A stretch of DNA of 41,223 nucleotides from an uncultured Colwellia sp. GTDB lineage: Bacteria > Pseudomonadota > Gammaproteobacteria > Enterobacterales > Alteromonadaceae. The notes under the pieces are model-generated. The model was given only the letters and a program-made list of their open reading frames with translations, made no database searches and had not been told where the DNA came from. Shown in pieces: positions 7,361-15,275 of the stretch; within the stretch, counting starts at the first letter, position 1, and each line of letters opens with the position of its first letter. The DNA lies in NCBI GenBank assembly GCA_913063325.1, contig CAJXYE010000039.1, positions 1 through 41,223 on the forward strand, in the 5' to 3' direction. The position numbers and the translations under genes were made by a program.

Positions 7361-9340
7361 ATGATGAAAATTTCGAATTATAATCAACTATTAGCAATAA
7401 CCACGTTATTGTCTGGTGTGATTATTTTTGCAAGCCTTTGGCATCAATATCAAAAAGTTGAACAATTATCACGTGCACATTATGAGTCACGCTTGTTAGT
7501 ACAAACAGTCAATCATACTTTCACTATGTCGAAGCTTTGGTTAACGACACAAGATCTACTCTTTTCTGGTCGGCAAACCTATTTAGCAAAAGGTATAAAA
7601 GACCAATCGACACAGCTTAAGAAGATCCTCACATCTGTTGAAATGAAGATATCTAATACCGATGGTAAAAATTTAGTACATGCCTTGATCGCGGCTATTC
7701 AACTAAATGATGATATCGTCAATATGTTTTCAAAAATATCTATACAAGAAACCAGGCTTTGGCAAACAACAGTTGCCGAATCCGACAAGGTAACTACGAA
7801 ATATGTTAGTGATTTAGAACTGTTATCTGAACAAGTATTTCGTGAAAATAACGCATTGAATAAGCAGGCTAAAGTAGCAACAGATAACTTTACCACCTTG
7901 GTGATTTTTGTCGTTTCCTTGTATTTGTTTTTTATTTTAATAATAGTCAGTTTTTTTAGTAAATATATAGTAAAACCTATCGAAAACATTACTGCTTTAG
8001 CTCAGGGACCTATGGAAGGTGAAGCGATTGTTGAGTTTAGGCAACGTAGGGCACCTACTGAGGTCAAAGAGTTATCAAGTGCTATTCAGAAATTTACCCA
8101 GCACATTACTATTGAAAAAAAGAAAGCCGAACAAGAGCGACTAAACGTTATAAGAGCAAACGACAAAGCAAATATAATTATGGATACCATCCCTTGCGCG
8201 GTAATGCTTGTTAATGAAGACGGGGTGATCAAAGAATGTAATACAGAAACTGAAAAATTATTTCTGAGTAATAAAGCAGACATTATTGATAAAGATGTAT
8301 TTTATTTTGTGCCGGCATTAGCAACGCTAGATGGAAATTTTGATAGTGAAATTGTTATAAAAAATATGGAGGAATCCCTACTTTCACCAAGATTCGAAAA
8401 CCCTCATATTGAATTCTCTGGACGGAAAATAGTTATCAAATGTTCAGTTAATTATTTAATTACCCTAAATGATATTAATGAAAGGAAAAATGACCAGAAA
8501 GCATTGTCTTTATTAAGCGAGCAGCTGATAAATGCAGAAAAACTTGCCTCTATTGGTCAATTATCCGCAGGTATTGCCCATGAAATCAATAATCCAGTTG
8601 GTTATATTCGCAGTAATCTAGATGTACTTAATGACTATTTTAAACCGCTAATGACTTATATCAAACTATCACATACAGAGTTAACACTAGGCTCTGAAGA
8701 AAGTAGTGCACAAACACTTTATCAACAAGAAGACTTAGCTTTTATTCTTGATGATATTGAGCCACTGATTACCTCTACATTAGAAGGGGCGGCAAGAGTA
8801 AGTAAGATTATCAAAGATTTAGGTAATTACACTCATATTGACGATAAACTACCTGAAGAAATATCCATTGATGAGTTAATCGAGAAAAGTCTTACCCTAG
8901 TTGCCAATGAACTTAAATACAAAGTAGAAATTACTAAACGCTTAACAGCAAATGCTAACGTTATTGGCTTCCCACAAAAATTATTACAGGTTTTTATTAA
9001 TATGCTGGTAAATGCCTCACATGCCATTGAAACTAAAGGCAGTATTTGTATATCGTCGCGTATTGTTGAACAAGAGATTAATATCCGTTTTGAAGATGAT
9101 GGCTCAGGCATTAGCCAAGATAATTTGAAAAATATTTTTGACCCTTTTTTTACCACTAAACCTGTGGGTAAAGGTACTGGTTTAGGACTTCATATCGTAA
9201 GGTCTATCATTGAAGATCACCACGGTCATATTGATGTCAGTTCAAAAGTTGGTCAAGGTAGTCAATTTGATATTTATTTACCTATTCACTATATGGAAAT
9301 AGCGAATAAGGAATTAAAGGTTAATCAAATAATTAGTTAA
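7361..9340 (+). CDS. PAS-containing sensor histidine kinase
   Basis: A 659-residue membrane kinase: TM1 about residues 10-27, periplasmic helical sensor about 30-178, TM2 about 180-200, HAMP-like linker (K-P-I-E-N-I) to about 250, PAS 268-370, then a coiled coil into the H-box G-I-A-H407-E-I-N-N-P-V-G-Y-I of the NtrB/DctB type, N-box around N548-N551, D-D-G-S-G-I (579-584), F-D-P-F-F (593-597) and G-K-G-T-G-L-G-L (603-610). All catalytic boxes are intact. No receiver is fused, so the receiver protein at 4763 is the likely partner. A TATAAT at 7339-7344 lies 17 bases before the ATG and could give an extra promoter with a very short leader, but its -35 is poor. The 92-base gap to the previous gene has no terminator. 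Confidence 0.9.
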   Translation: MMKISNYNQLLAITTLLSGVIIFASLWHQYQKVEQLSRAHYESRLLVQTVNHTFTMSKLWLTTQDLLFSGRQTYLAKGIKDQSTQLKKILTSVEMKISNTDGKNLVHALIAAIQLNDDIVNMFSKISIQETRLWQTTVAESDKVTTKYVSDLELLSEQVFRENNALNKQAKVATDNFTTLVIFVVSLYLFFILIIVSFFSKYIVKPIENITALAQGPMEGEAIVEFRQRRAPTEVKELSSAIQKFTQHITIEKKKAEQERLNVIRANDKANIIMDTIPCAVMLVNEDGVIKECNTETEKLFLSNKADIIDKDVFYFVPALATLDGNFDSEIVIKNMEESLLSPRFENPHIEFSGRKIVIKCSVNYLITLNDINERKNDQKALSLLSEQLINAEKLASIGQLSAGIAHEINNPVGYIRSNLDVLNDYFKPLMTYIKLSHTELTLGSEESSAQTLYQQEDLAFILDDIEPLITSTLEGAARVSKIIKDLGNYTHIDDKLPEEISIDELIEKSLTLVANELKYKVEITKRLTANANVIGFPQKLLQVFINMLVNASHAIETKGSICISSRIVEQEINIRFEDDGSGISQDNLKNIFDPFFTTKPVGKGTGLGLHIVRSIIEDHHGHIDVSSKVGQGSQFDIYLPIHYMEIANKELKVNQIIS

Positions 9341-9402
9341 GGAAGGTATATTAAATAGTATTAGTAAGTGAGATTTATTACTCTAGTTATTCTTTGTTGT
9401 GA

Positions 9403-9436
9403 TAGCAAAATTGCTACAAATAATGTAGCATAATTG
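9403..9436. promoter_or_regulatory. Direct repeats upstream of hxlR-type gene, candidate operator
   Basis: TAGCAAAATTG (9403-9413) and TAGCATAATTG (9426-9436) are ten-of-eleven identical and 23 bases apart, close to two helical turns; the first copy is also part of TAGCAA-AA-TTGCTA, a near palindrome. The position, just ahead of a regulator gene, suggests autoregulation. Confidence 0.4.
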
Positions 9437-9482
9437 TATTCGCAATATTTTCAATTGTATTTTTGTTAATGCAGGAACAACG

Positions 9483-9824
9483 ATGACAATACCACTGCCA
9501 GGCGCACAAGTGCGAGGCTCTAAAACCGGTAAGCCAATCATGGCGTTACTCGATTTACTTGGACGAACATGGGCATTAGGCATTATTTGGAATTTACATA
9601 GTGGTCCTGCTACATTTAGAGAATTGCAGCAGCGCTGTGAGAAAATTTCTCCTACTTTGTTAAATACTCGCTTAAAAGAACTAAAGAAACTAAAGCTTAT
9701 TGAAAGCCAACAAGCTGGTTATCAACTATCCCCCCAAGGTATAGACTTATTTGAAATTATTTCTCCGTTAGGTGATTGGTCTTCACAATGGGCAAAAATA
9801 CTTAAGGAAGAAAGTAAATCATGA
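9483..9824 (+). CDS. HxlR-family winged-helix regulator
   Basis: The 113-residue protein fits the HxlR/MarR-like winged helix: D-L-L-G-R-T-W-A-L-G-I-I-W-N-L (about 23-37), G-P-A-T-F-R-E-L-Q-Q-R (about 41-51), I-S-P-T-L-L-N-T-R-L-K-E-L (recognition helix, about 55-67), then the wing and a final dimerisation helix. Many HxlR proteins sense redox or electrophiles through an N-terminal cysteine; this one has no cysteine there, only one further in (about C52). AGGA lies 7 bases before the ATG. Its stop overlaps the start of nudC by four bases (ATGA), so the two are translated together. Confidence 0.85.
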   Translation: MTIPLPGAQVRGSKTGKPIMALLDLLGRTWALGIIWNLHSGPATFRELQQRCEKISPTLLNTRLKELKKLKLIESQQAGYQLSPQGIDLFEIISPLGDWSSQWAKILKEESKS

Positions 9825-10804
9825 CATTAGCCTATGGCAATATGCCGTTAGACCGATGTACAAACCAGCGAAAGAACAAACGCTGGTTGAGTACTGAGTT
9901 TAATCATGAAAAGTCTTTATTTTGTGTGATTAATGATGGCATGAGTCTTTTTAGTAAAGCGGAGGCGCTTGTCCCAATCTATTTAAGTAAGGCACAGCTG
10001 CCAACATTAAGTGTTGATAGCTGCATTTACTTAGGTAAAGGAAACTTAGGTAGAGGAGAATTGGATAATAATAAGTTTAATGCTATTTCTATTTTTGCCA
10101 TCGACTTTAATAAACTGCGTTTCTCTACTCAAGAAGAATTAAGTGAAATGGGTCAATGGCAAGGGCTGAGAAAAGTCACTGCCAATTTATCAGCTATTGA
10201 TGCTTCAATATTAGCAATTGCTAAAGGGTTAGTTCATTGGCATATAAGCCATCAATTTTGTGGCCAATGTGGGCATGCTAATCGTTCAGTAGAAGCAGGG
10301 CATGCCAGACGATGTTCTGAATGTCGAAATATGACCTTTCCGCGCACCGATCCTGCGGTAATTATGCTAGTAGAGAAAATGTTTGACGATGGTATTGCCC
10401 GTTGTTTATTAGGACGTCAGGCTAGTTGGGCGCAGGGCATATATTCAACCCTGGCAGGTTTTGTTGACCCAGGTGAAACTCTTGAACAAGCAGTGATCCG
10501 AGAGGTCGTTGAAGAAGCTGCAATTATTGCTGAAAAACCAGAGTACATTGCCTCACAACCTTGGCCATTCCCCGCTTCAATTATGTTAGGTTTTACCGCC
10601 GTTGCAACATCAGAAAAAATTGATATCAGCCAAGATGATTTAGAAGATGCGCAGTGGTTTTCGCGCGAACAACTTCAGGGTTTTTGCTTGAATAGCACGG
10701 TAAATGATAACTCTGAATCCGTGCAGTATAAAATGAGTAGTGGAGATTCTATTTCGTCATATTTAATTACCGCATGGCTAAATAAGACAATTGGAAAATA
10801 CTAA
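9821..10804 (+). CDS. nudC: NudC-type NAD(H) pyrophosphatase / NAD-cap hydrolase
   Basis: The 327-residue protein has a zinc ribbon C147-x2-C150...C165-x2-C168, a Nudix box starting at G213 (G-F-V-D-P-G-E219...R227-E228-V-V-E231-E232), and the S-Q-P-W-P-F-P signature (246-252) that separates NudC from other Nudix enzymes. It should cleave NAD(H) and NAD-capped RNA 5' ends to NMN and AMP or 5'-monophosphate RNA. It is longer than E. coli NudC (about 257 residues) because of a longer N-terminal domain. The canonical glycine near the end of the Nudix box is alanine (E-E-A-A-I), a mild departure. It is translationally coupled to the upstream hxlR-type gene and ends at a strong bidirectional terminator. 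Confidence 0.92.
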   Translation: MTLAYGNMPLDRCTNQRKNKRWLSTEFNHEKSLFCVINDGMSLFSKAEALVPIYLSKAQLPTLSVDSCIYLGKGNLGRGELDNNKFNAISIFAIDFNKLRFSTQEELSEMGQWQGLRKVTANLSAIDASILAIAKGLVHWHISHQFCGQCGHANRSVEAGHARRCSECRNMTFPRTDPAVIMLVEKMFDDGIARCLLGRQASWAQGIYSTLAGFVDPGETLEQAVIREVVEEAAIIAEKPEYIASQPWPFPASIMLGFTAVATSEKIDISQDDLEDAQWFSREQLQGFCLNSTVNDNSESVQYKMSSGDSISSYLITAWLNKTIGKY

Positions 10805-10855
10805 TTAAACTAGGCTCATAAGAGGGCGTTTGGTTAATTAACCGTAATGGTATTT

Positions 10856-10904
10856 AAAATAACAAAGAGTGTTAATCAGTGATTGCTTTACTCTTTGTTA
10901 TTTT
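10856..10904. terminator. Bidirectional terminator between nudC and thiolase gene
   Basis: A perfect 15-bp stem (10856-10870 with 10890-10904; AACAAAGAGT against ACTCTTTGTT plus A/T extension) with a 19-base loop, A-rich on the left and T-rich on the right. It lies between convergent genes and should work in both directions. Confidence 0.8.
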
Positions 10905-10926
10905 TCATTGTCCACTGCCTTTTTTA

Positions 10927-12129
10927 CTATACTCTTTCAATAACCATAGCAATACCTTGACCGACACCAACACACATAGCGCAAAGTGCATAACGTTTAC
11001 CGCTACGTTCAAGCTGTTTAGTGGCTGTAATTAATAAACGAGTACCACTCATACCCAGTGGATGACCCAATGCAATAGCACCACCTTGCGGGTTCAAACG
11101 TTTATCGTCATCCTTAAGGCCAAGCTCACGGGCGCTGGCAAGCGCTTGGGCAGCAAAAGCTTCATTGAATTCAATAATATCCATATCATCAATACTAAGA
11201 CCTAAACGCTTTAACAGTTTAGCACTCGCGGGTGCTGGTCCGATGCCCATAATTTCAGGGGTAACGCCAATAACAGCAGAGCCAAGTATTTTCGCCTTTG
11301 GCGTTAAACCATTAGCTAGGGCTGCTTCTTTAGTGGCGAGAATAACCGCGGCAGCACCATCATTAACACCAGAGGTATTACCTGCGGTGACTGAGCCGCC
11401 TTCTCTAAAAGGTGCTTTGAGCGTTGCCAGTTTTTCTAATGGACTTAAGCGTAAGTGCTCATCTTGTTCAACGATGACATCATCACCACGTCGCTGTGGG
11501 ATAACCACAGGAACTATTTCTTCTGCAAATAAGCCATTGTCTTGTGCTGCTTTGGCTTTGTTTTGACTCGAAAAAGCGAATTTATCTTGAGCTTCACGGC
11601 TAATGCCAAATTGCTCAGCAACATTTTCTGCCGTTTCAGGCATAGAGTCTGTGCCGTAGGCGGTATGTAATTTTTGATTAACAAAGCGCCAGCCTAATGT
11701 GCTATCAAACAATTCGACGTTACGTGAAAAAGCGGTTTGTGCTTTTGCCATTACCAAAGGTGCGCGTGACATGCTTTCAATGCCCCCAGCAATTAATATT
11801 TCACTTTCACCCGCTTTAATAGCGTTTGTTGCCATTGCAATAGCATTCATGCCTGAGCCACATAAACGGTTGATGGTGCAACCAGCAACTTGGGTAGGAT
11901 AACCCGCTAATAAAAGTGCCATACGAGAGACGTTACGATTGTCTTCTCCTGCTTGATTTGCACAACCTAAAATAACATCATCTACTTGAGTTAGGTCTAA
12001 TATTGGATTTCTGTCTTTTAGTGCTTTAAGTGGAATAGCTGCTAAGTCATCAGCTCGCACTGAAGACAAAGCACCAGCATATTTTCCAATGGGTGTTCTG
12101 ACACCATCACAGATATATACGTCTTTCAT
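10927..12129 (-). CDS. pcaF: Acetyl-CoA acyltransferase, 3-oxoadipyl-CoA thiolase (PcaF) type
   Basis: The 400-residue protein is a full-length degradative thiolase with nucleophile C90 (N-R-L-C-G-S-G-M), H356 (G-H-P-L-G) and second cysteine C386 (C-A-M-C-V-G-V-G-Q-G). The N-terminus (M-K-D-V-Y-I-C-D-G-V-R-T-P-I-G) and G-C-A-N-Q-A-G-E-D-N-R-N-V (about 55-67) are characteristic of beta-ketoadipyl-CoA thiolases, which split 3-oxoadipyl-CoA into succinyl-CoA and acetyl-CoA. AGGAA precedes the ATG. It is the last gene of a minus-strand operon with pcaI/pcaJ-like CoA transferase and a class III aminotransferase, 212 bases after the latter, with a repetitive palindrome in the gap. The true chain may be another 3-ketoacyl-CoA (see findings). 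Confidence 0.88.
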   Translation of the reverse strand: MKDVYICDGVRTPIGKYAGALSSVRADDLAAIPLKALKDRNPILDLTQVDDVILGCANQAGEDNRNVSRMALLLAGYPTQVAGCTINRLCGSGMNAIAMATNAIKAGESEILIAGGIESMSRAPLVMAKAQTAFSRNVELFDSTLGWRFVNQKLHTAYGTDSMPETAENVAEQFGISREAQDKFAFSSQNKAKAAQDNGLFAEEIVPVVIPQRRGDDVIVEQDEHLRLSPLEKLATLKAPFREGGSVTAGNTSGVNDGAAAVILATKEAALANGLTPKAKILGSAVIGVTPEIMGIGPAPASAKLLKRLGLSIDDMDIIEFNEAFAAQALASARELGLKDDDKRLNPQGGAIALGHPLGMSGTRLLITATKQLERSGKRYALCAMCVGVGQGIAMVIERV

Positions 12130-12283
12130 ATTTTATTTCCTAAGCAACTAAATATACTCTTTGCTAATTGAGTGTTTTCGTTGTCAAAAGTACTCATTGA
12201 CTAGCGTCAACTCCGTGCATTTTCCTAGAAAACCTCTCAATTATCTTTGAGATATTTTAGCTACTTTATCAATTTTTTGGTGT

Positions 12284-12314
12284 CGTCATTCCCGAATATT
12301 CTAATCGGGAATCC
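12284..12314. repeat. REP-like extragenic palindrome
   Basis: CGTCATTCCCGA and TCGGGAATCC form an 8-bp stem (12288-12295 with 12305-12312). The CGTCATTCCCG...CGGGAAT pattern is a widespread intergenic repeat form in many proteobacteria. It may act as an attenuating hairpin between the aminotransferase and thiolase genes. Only one copy is in the window. Confidence 0.55.
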
Positions 12315-12341
12315 TATTTCTTTACTTTTAAAGCTAAAATA

Positions 12342-13655
12342 TTACTTAGTCATCTCTGGCTTTAACATTTCAAAGGCATCTTTCAAAACACTAACTAAAT
12401 GGTCGATTTCTTTTTTACCCATAGCGGTTGATAACGTTGCTGAGCAAGTATTTATCATCATAATGCCATTATCGAATAAATAATCGAGTAGTTTAGTAAT
12501 TAATTGGCCTTCTGCTTTATCAACATAGGCTTCTCGATAATTTTTTGGTGGCTGTGCTTTCAAATGTATTCTAAACATACTACCAGCGCCAGTAATACAA
12601 GCGCCGATACCAGTATCAGCGATGGCTTGAGTTATACCTTCTTTAGCATATATTGCCAAGTCATTAAGCTTAGTTACAGCAGTTTGGTCGAAATCCTTCA
12701 TCGCGATTAAACCAGCGGTCATGGTAATTGGGTTTGCCGAGAAAGTACCTGAATGTGGCAGTAATACTTTGGGCTCGGTTGGATCGAGTACTTTCATTAC
12801 CTTATTTGAGCCTGCTAGGGCACCAGTAGGGAAACCGCCACCAATAACTTTTCCCAAAGCCGTCAAATCAGGGCTAACATCGTAGTTTTGCTGTGCGCCG
12901 CTGTAATTCGTTCTAAAGGTAATAACTTCATCGAATACTAACAGTGAACTATGTTCACATGTCCACTTATGTAGAGCATTGATAAAGGCATTGCTGGCGG
13001 GAATTAAACCCACTCGGTGCGGTAGTAAATCAACTAAAACACAGGCAATTTCATCTTTATGCTGATCTAAGATTTTAATCGCGCGCTCAGGGTCATTAAA
13101 GGGGATCACCACAACGTCTTCCAATGCTTTTGGCGGTGTCCCTTTTGCGACAGCGCTACTGTTTGGTTTATCAACTTCGCCCCAATTACTTGGGTTTGCT
13201 GTTTGACTCACTTCTGCATAATCGTAAGAGCCGTGATAAGCCCCTTCTACTTTGGCTATTTTAGCTTTGCCGGTATAAGCACGTGATGCCTTTAACATAG
13301 CCATTACTGCTTCGGTCCCTGAGTTCACAAACCTGATTTTATCAAAACTCGGTACTCGGTCGCATAATAACTGGGCATAGTTAATTTCAACTTCAGTCGC
13401 CATGGTAAAACAGCTGCCTTTAGCGAGTTGTGCTGATACCGCATCAACAATAGCAGGGTAGGCGTGACCATGAATTAATGAGGCCATGTTATTAGCAAAA
13501 TCTATGCGAGTTACCCCTTCAACATCAGTAAGATAACAGCCTTTACCTTTATCGGCATAAAATGGGTACGGCTTTCTAAAAATAGTATTGCGACTAACAC
13601 CGCCAGGTAATACTTTCAGCGCTTGGTTAAATAATTTTTCGCTTTTGTTAGCCAT
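12342..13655 (-). CDS. Class III PLP aminotransferase, probable beta-amino-acid transaminase
   Basis: The 437-residue enzyme has the fold-type I class III pattern: G-G-V-S-R-N-T (18-24), N-S-G-T-E-A (111-116), G-A-Y-H-G (138-142), F-D-E-V (241-244) and the PLP lysine K269 in L-G-K-V-I-G-G-G-F-P. It looks like glutamate-1-semialdehyde aminomutase, a common database label, but the G-G-V-S-R start, I-H-G-H-A-Y-P-A-I-V segment, length and lysine position are closer to beta-phenylalanine aminotransferases as I recall them. The context (CoA transferase plus thiolase) fits formation of a 3-keto acid from a beta-amino acid. Its start overlaps the pcaJ stop by one base (TAATG), so they are co-translated. 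Confidence 0.82.
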   Translation of the reverse strand: MANKSEKLFNQALKVLPGGVSRNTIFRKPYPFYADKGKGCYLTDVEGVTRIDFANNMASLIHGHAYPAIVDAVSAQLAKGSCFTMATEVEINYAQLLCDRVPSFDKIRFVNSGTEAVMAMLKASRAYTGKAKIAKVEGAYHGSYDYAEVSQTANPSNWGEVDKPNSSAVAKGTPPKALEDVVVIPFNDPERAIKILDQHKDEIACVLVDLLPHRVGLIPASNAFINALHKWTCEHSSLLVFDEVITFRTNYSGAQQNYDVSPDLTALGKVIGGGFPTGALAGSNKVMKVLDPTEPKVLLPHSGTFSANPITMTAGLIAMKDFDQTAVTKLNDLAIYAKEGITQAIADTGIGACITGAGSMFRIHLKAQPPKNYREAYVDKAEGQLITKLLDYLFDNGIMMINTCSATLSTAMGKKEIDHLVSVLKDAFEMLKPEMTK

Positions 13656-14386
13656 TATGATTGCGCCTTATTTGAAGTATTCTCAGCTGCGTTAGTAGTC
13701 AAACTCGCTGCGCTGTACAAAGTTGCACCGGTACGTTTTTGTACATATTCAAAACTAATGCCGGGTGCTAATTCAATCAAAACTAAACCCTTGGAAGTAA
13801 CATCAATGACACATAAGTCAGTGTAAATTCGATTAACCACCTTTTGTCCGGTAAGGGGAAAAGTGCATTTTGTTAATATTTTAGCCGACCCTGTTTTGGT
13901 GGTGTGTTGAGTAATGATGAAGATAGTTTTAACGCCAGCAACTAAATCCATTGCACCGCCCACGGCAGGAATAGCATCAGCATCACCGGTTGACCAGTTG
14001 GCTAAATCACCTGCCTGAGATACTTGCATTGCACCTAATACGCAAACATCAATGTGATTACCACGGATCATGGCAAAGCTGTCACCATGATGAAAATAAG
14101 AGGCACCAGCAATTGCGGTAACGGGCTTTTTACCAGCATTGATTAAATCGGGGTCAAGCTCGTCGGCGCTGGGGGAATTGCCCATACCAAGTAAACCGTT
14201 TTCGGTGTGGTAAATAACCTCCCTACCATCAGGGACATATTGAGCTACCTTTTCAGGAATACCTATGCCAAGGTTTACATAACTGCCATCTTCAATATCT
14301 TGGGCACAGCGTTGCGCCATTTGCTCTCGGCTCCAACCAATTCTGGTAACAGTCTCTATATCGTGTTTTTTCGTTATTTGGATCAT
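13655..14386 (-). CDS. pcaJ: 3-oxoacid CoA-transferase subunit B (PcaJ type)
   Basis: The 243-residue protein is the beta subunit of a class I CoA transferase, with catalytic glutamate E62 in E-N-G-L-L-G-M-G, the G-I-G-I-P motif (40-44) and G-G-A-M-D-L-V-A-G-V-K near residue 144-154. With the alpha subunit it moves CoA from succinyl-CoA to a 3-keto acid (3-oxoadipate, acetoacetate or similar). Stop and start codons overlap neighbours on both sides (ATGA with pcaI, TAATG with the aminotransferase), a tightly coupled operon. The C-terminus carries about 20 extra Ser/Asn/Ala-rich residues of no clear role. Confidence 0.92.
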   Translation of the reverse strand: MIQITKKHDIETVTRIGWSREQMAQRCAQDIEDGSYVNLGIGIPEKVAQYVPDGREVIYHTENGLLGMGNSPSADELDPDLINAGKKPVTAIAGASYFHHGDSFAMIRGNHIDVCVLGAMQVSQAGDLANWSTGDADAIPAVGGAMDLVAGVKTIFIITQHTTKTGSAKILTKCTFPLTGQKVVNRIYTDLCVIDVTSKGLVLIELAPGISFEYVQKRTGATLYSAASLTTNAAENTSNKAQS

Positions 14387-15138
14387 ACTTCTTTTACTCC
14401 CTGGTTTATTTTTTTGGCACTATTAATTTCAGGGTAAGACATACCGTTTTGTACCAGTTGGGATTCCTGTTGTGGTTGCGTCACTTCAATTAATGCATTA
14501 ACAAAAATACCGGGTGTAATGACATTTTCGGGATCAATATCCCCCAATTCAACTATCTCATTGACTTGAACTAATGTGTTTTTAGCAGCCATTGCCATAT
14601 TGGGAGCGAAGTTACGGGCGGTTTTGTTAAAGGTTAAGTTACCGTATCTATCGGCTTGTTTGGCTTTGATGAGGGAAAAGTCAGCTTTTAAGCTGCGCTC
14701 CATTACATAATTTTCACCTTCAAAGTTGCGAAGCTCTTTACCCTCAGCCAACGGCGTGCCAACTGAGGTTTTAGTGAAAAAGGCAGGGATGCCTGCACCA
14801 CCAGCACGAATACGCTCGGCTAAGGTACCTTGTGGTACCAGTTCTAATTCAATTTTTCCACTACGATATAGCTCTGGAAAAACTAATGAGTTAGCGGTGC
14901 GTGGATAGGAGCAGATCATTTTAGCTACTTGGCCATTCTCAATTAGCGCGGCTAAACCAACACGGCCACTACCGGTATTGTTATTAATTACTGTTAAGTT
15001 TTTTGCTCCGTGATCTATTAATGCGTGAATTAATTCTATCGGACTACCCGCTTCACCAAAGCCGCCAATCATTAGGGTATCGCCGTCTTTTATGTTGGCA
15101 ACTGCATTGGCACAACTTGCGATTCTTTTATCTATCAT
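14383..15138 (-). CDS. pcaI: 3-oxoacid CoA-transferase subunit A (PcaI type)
   Basis: The 251-residue alpha subunit shows G-G-F-G-E-A-G-S-P (25-33), the N-N-N-T-G-S-G-R loop, V-P-Q-G-T-L-A-E-R-I-R-A-G-G-A-G-I-P-A-F-F (near 101-121) and D-R-Y-G-N-L-T-F-N-K-T-A-R-N, all hallmarks of PcaI/ScoA proteins; several stretches are closest to Pseudomonas PcaI as I recall it. It is the first gene of the catabolic operon, divergent from the iclR-type regulator, with a candidate promoter at 15179-15206. Whether the substrate is 3-oxoadipate or another 3-keto acid cannot be decided from this sequence; no protocatechuate ring-cleavage genes are present in the window. Confidence 0.92.
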   Translation of the reverse strand: MIDKRIASCANAVANIKDGDTLMIGGFGEAGSPIELIHALIDHGAKNLTVINNNTGSGRVGLAALIENGQVAKMICSYPRTANSLVFPELYRSGKIELELVPQGTLAERIRAGGAGIPAFFTKTSVGTPLAEGKELRNFEGENYVMERSLKADFSLIKAKQADRYGNLTFNKTARNFAPNMAMAAKNTLVQVNEIVELGDIDPENVITPGIFVNALIEVTQPQQESQLVQNGMSYPEINSAKKINQGVKEV

Positions 15139-15178
15139 TTTGCATAACTCATATTCACGTAAATTAAGGACTTAATCC

Positions 15179-15250
15179 TGTATAAATTGTAATAAGGAAA
15201 AGCCAAAAAACAAATTGTGCGCATTACGAACACTTGTTAGTATGTCGAAC
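15179..15250. promoter_or_regulatory. Divergent promoter/operator region of the pcaIJ operon and iclR gene
   Basis: On the minus strand TTGGCT (15206-15201) and TATACA (15184-15179) with a 16-base spacer form a candidate promoter for pcaI. Upstream, CGAAC occurs twice (15227-15231 and 15246-15250), 19 bases apart, and the minus strand reads GTTCG-TAATGCGCACAAT, which resembles the GTTCG-containing operators of PcaU/PobR-type IclR regulators as I remember them. This would place regulator binding directly upstream of the operon promoter. Confidence 0.45.
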
Positions 15251-15275
15251 TTCAGTGTAAGGTTGAGAATATTGA

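Noticed and set aside
12342..13655. Glutamate-1-semialdehyde aminomutase (hemL) for tetrapyrrole synthesis
   Set aside because: The gene is embedded by stop-start overlap in a CoA-transferase/thiolase operon, which fits catabolism, and its N-terminal motifs are closer to beta-transaminases.
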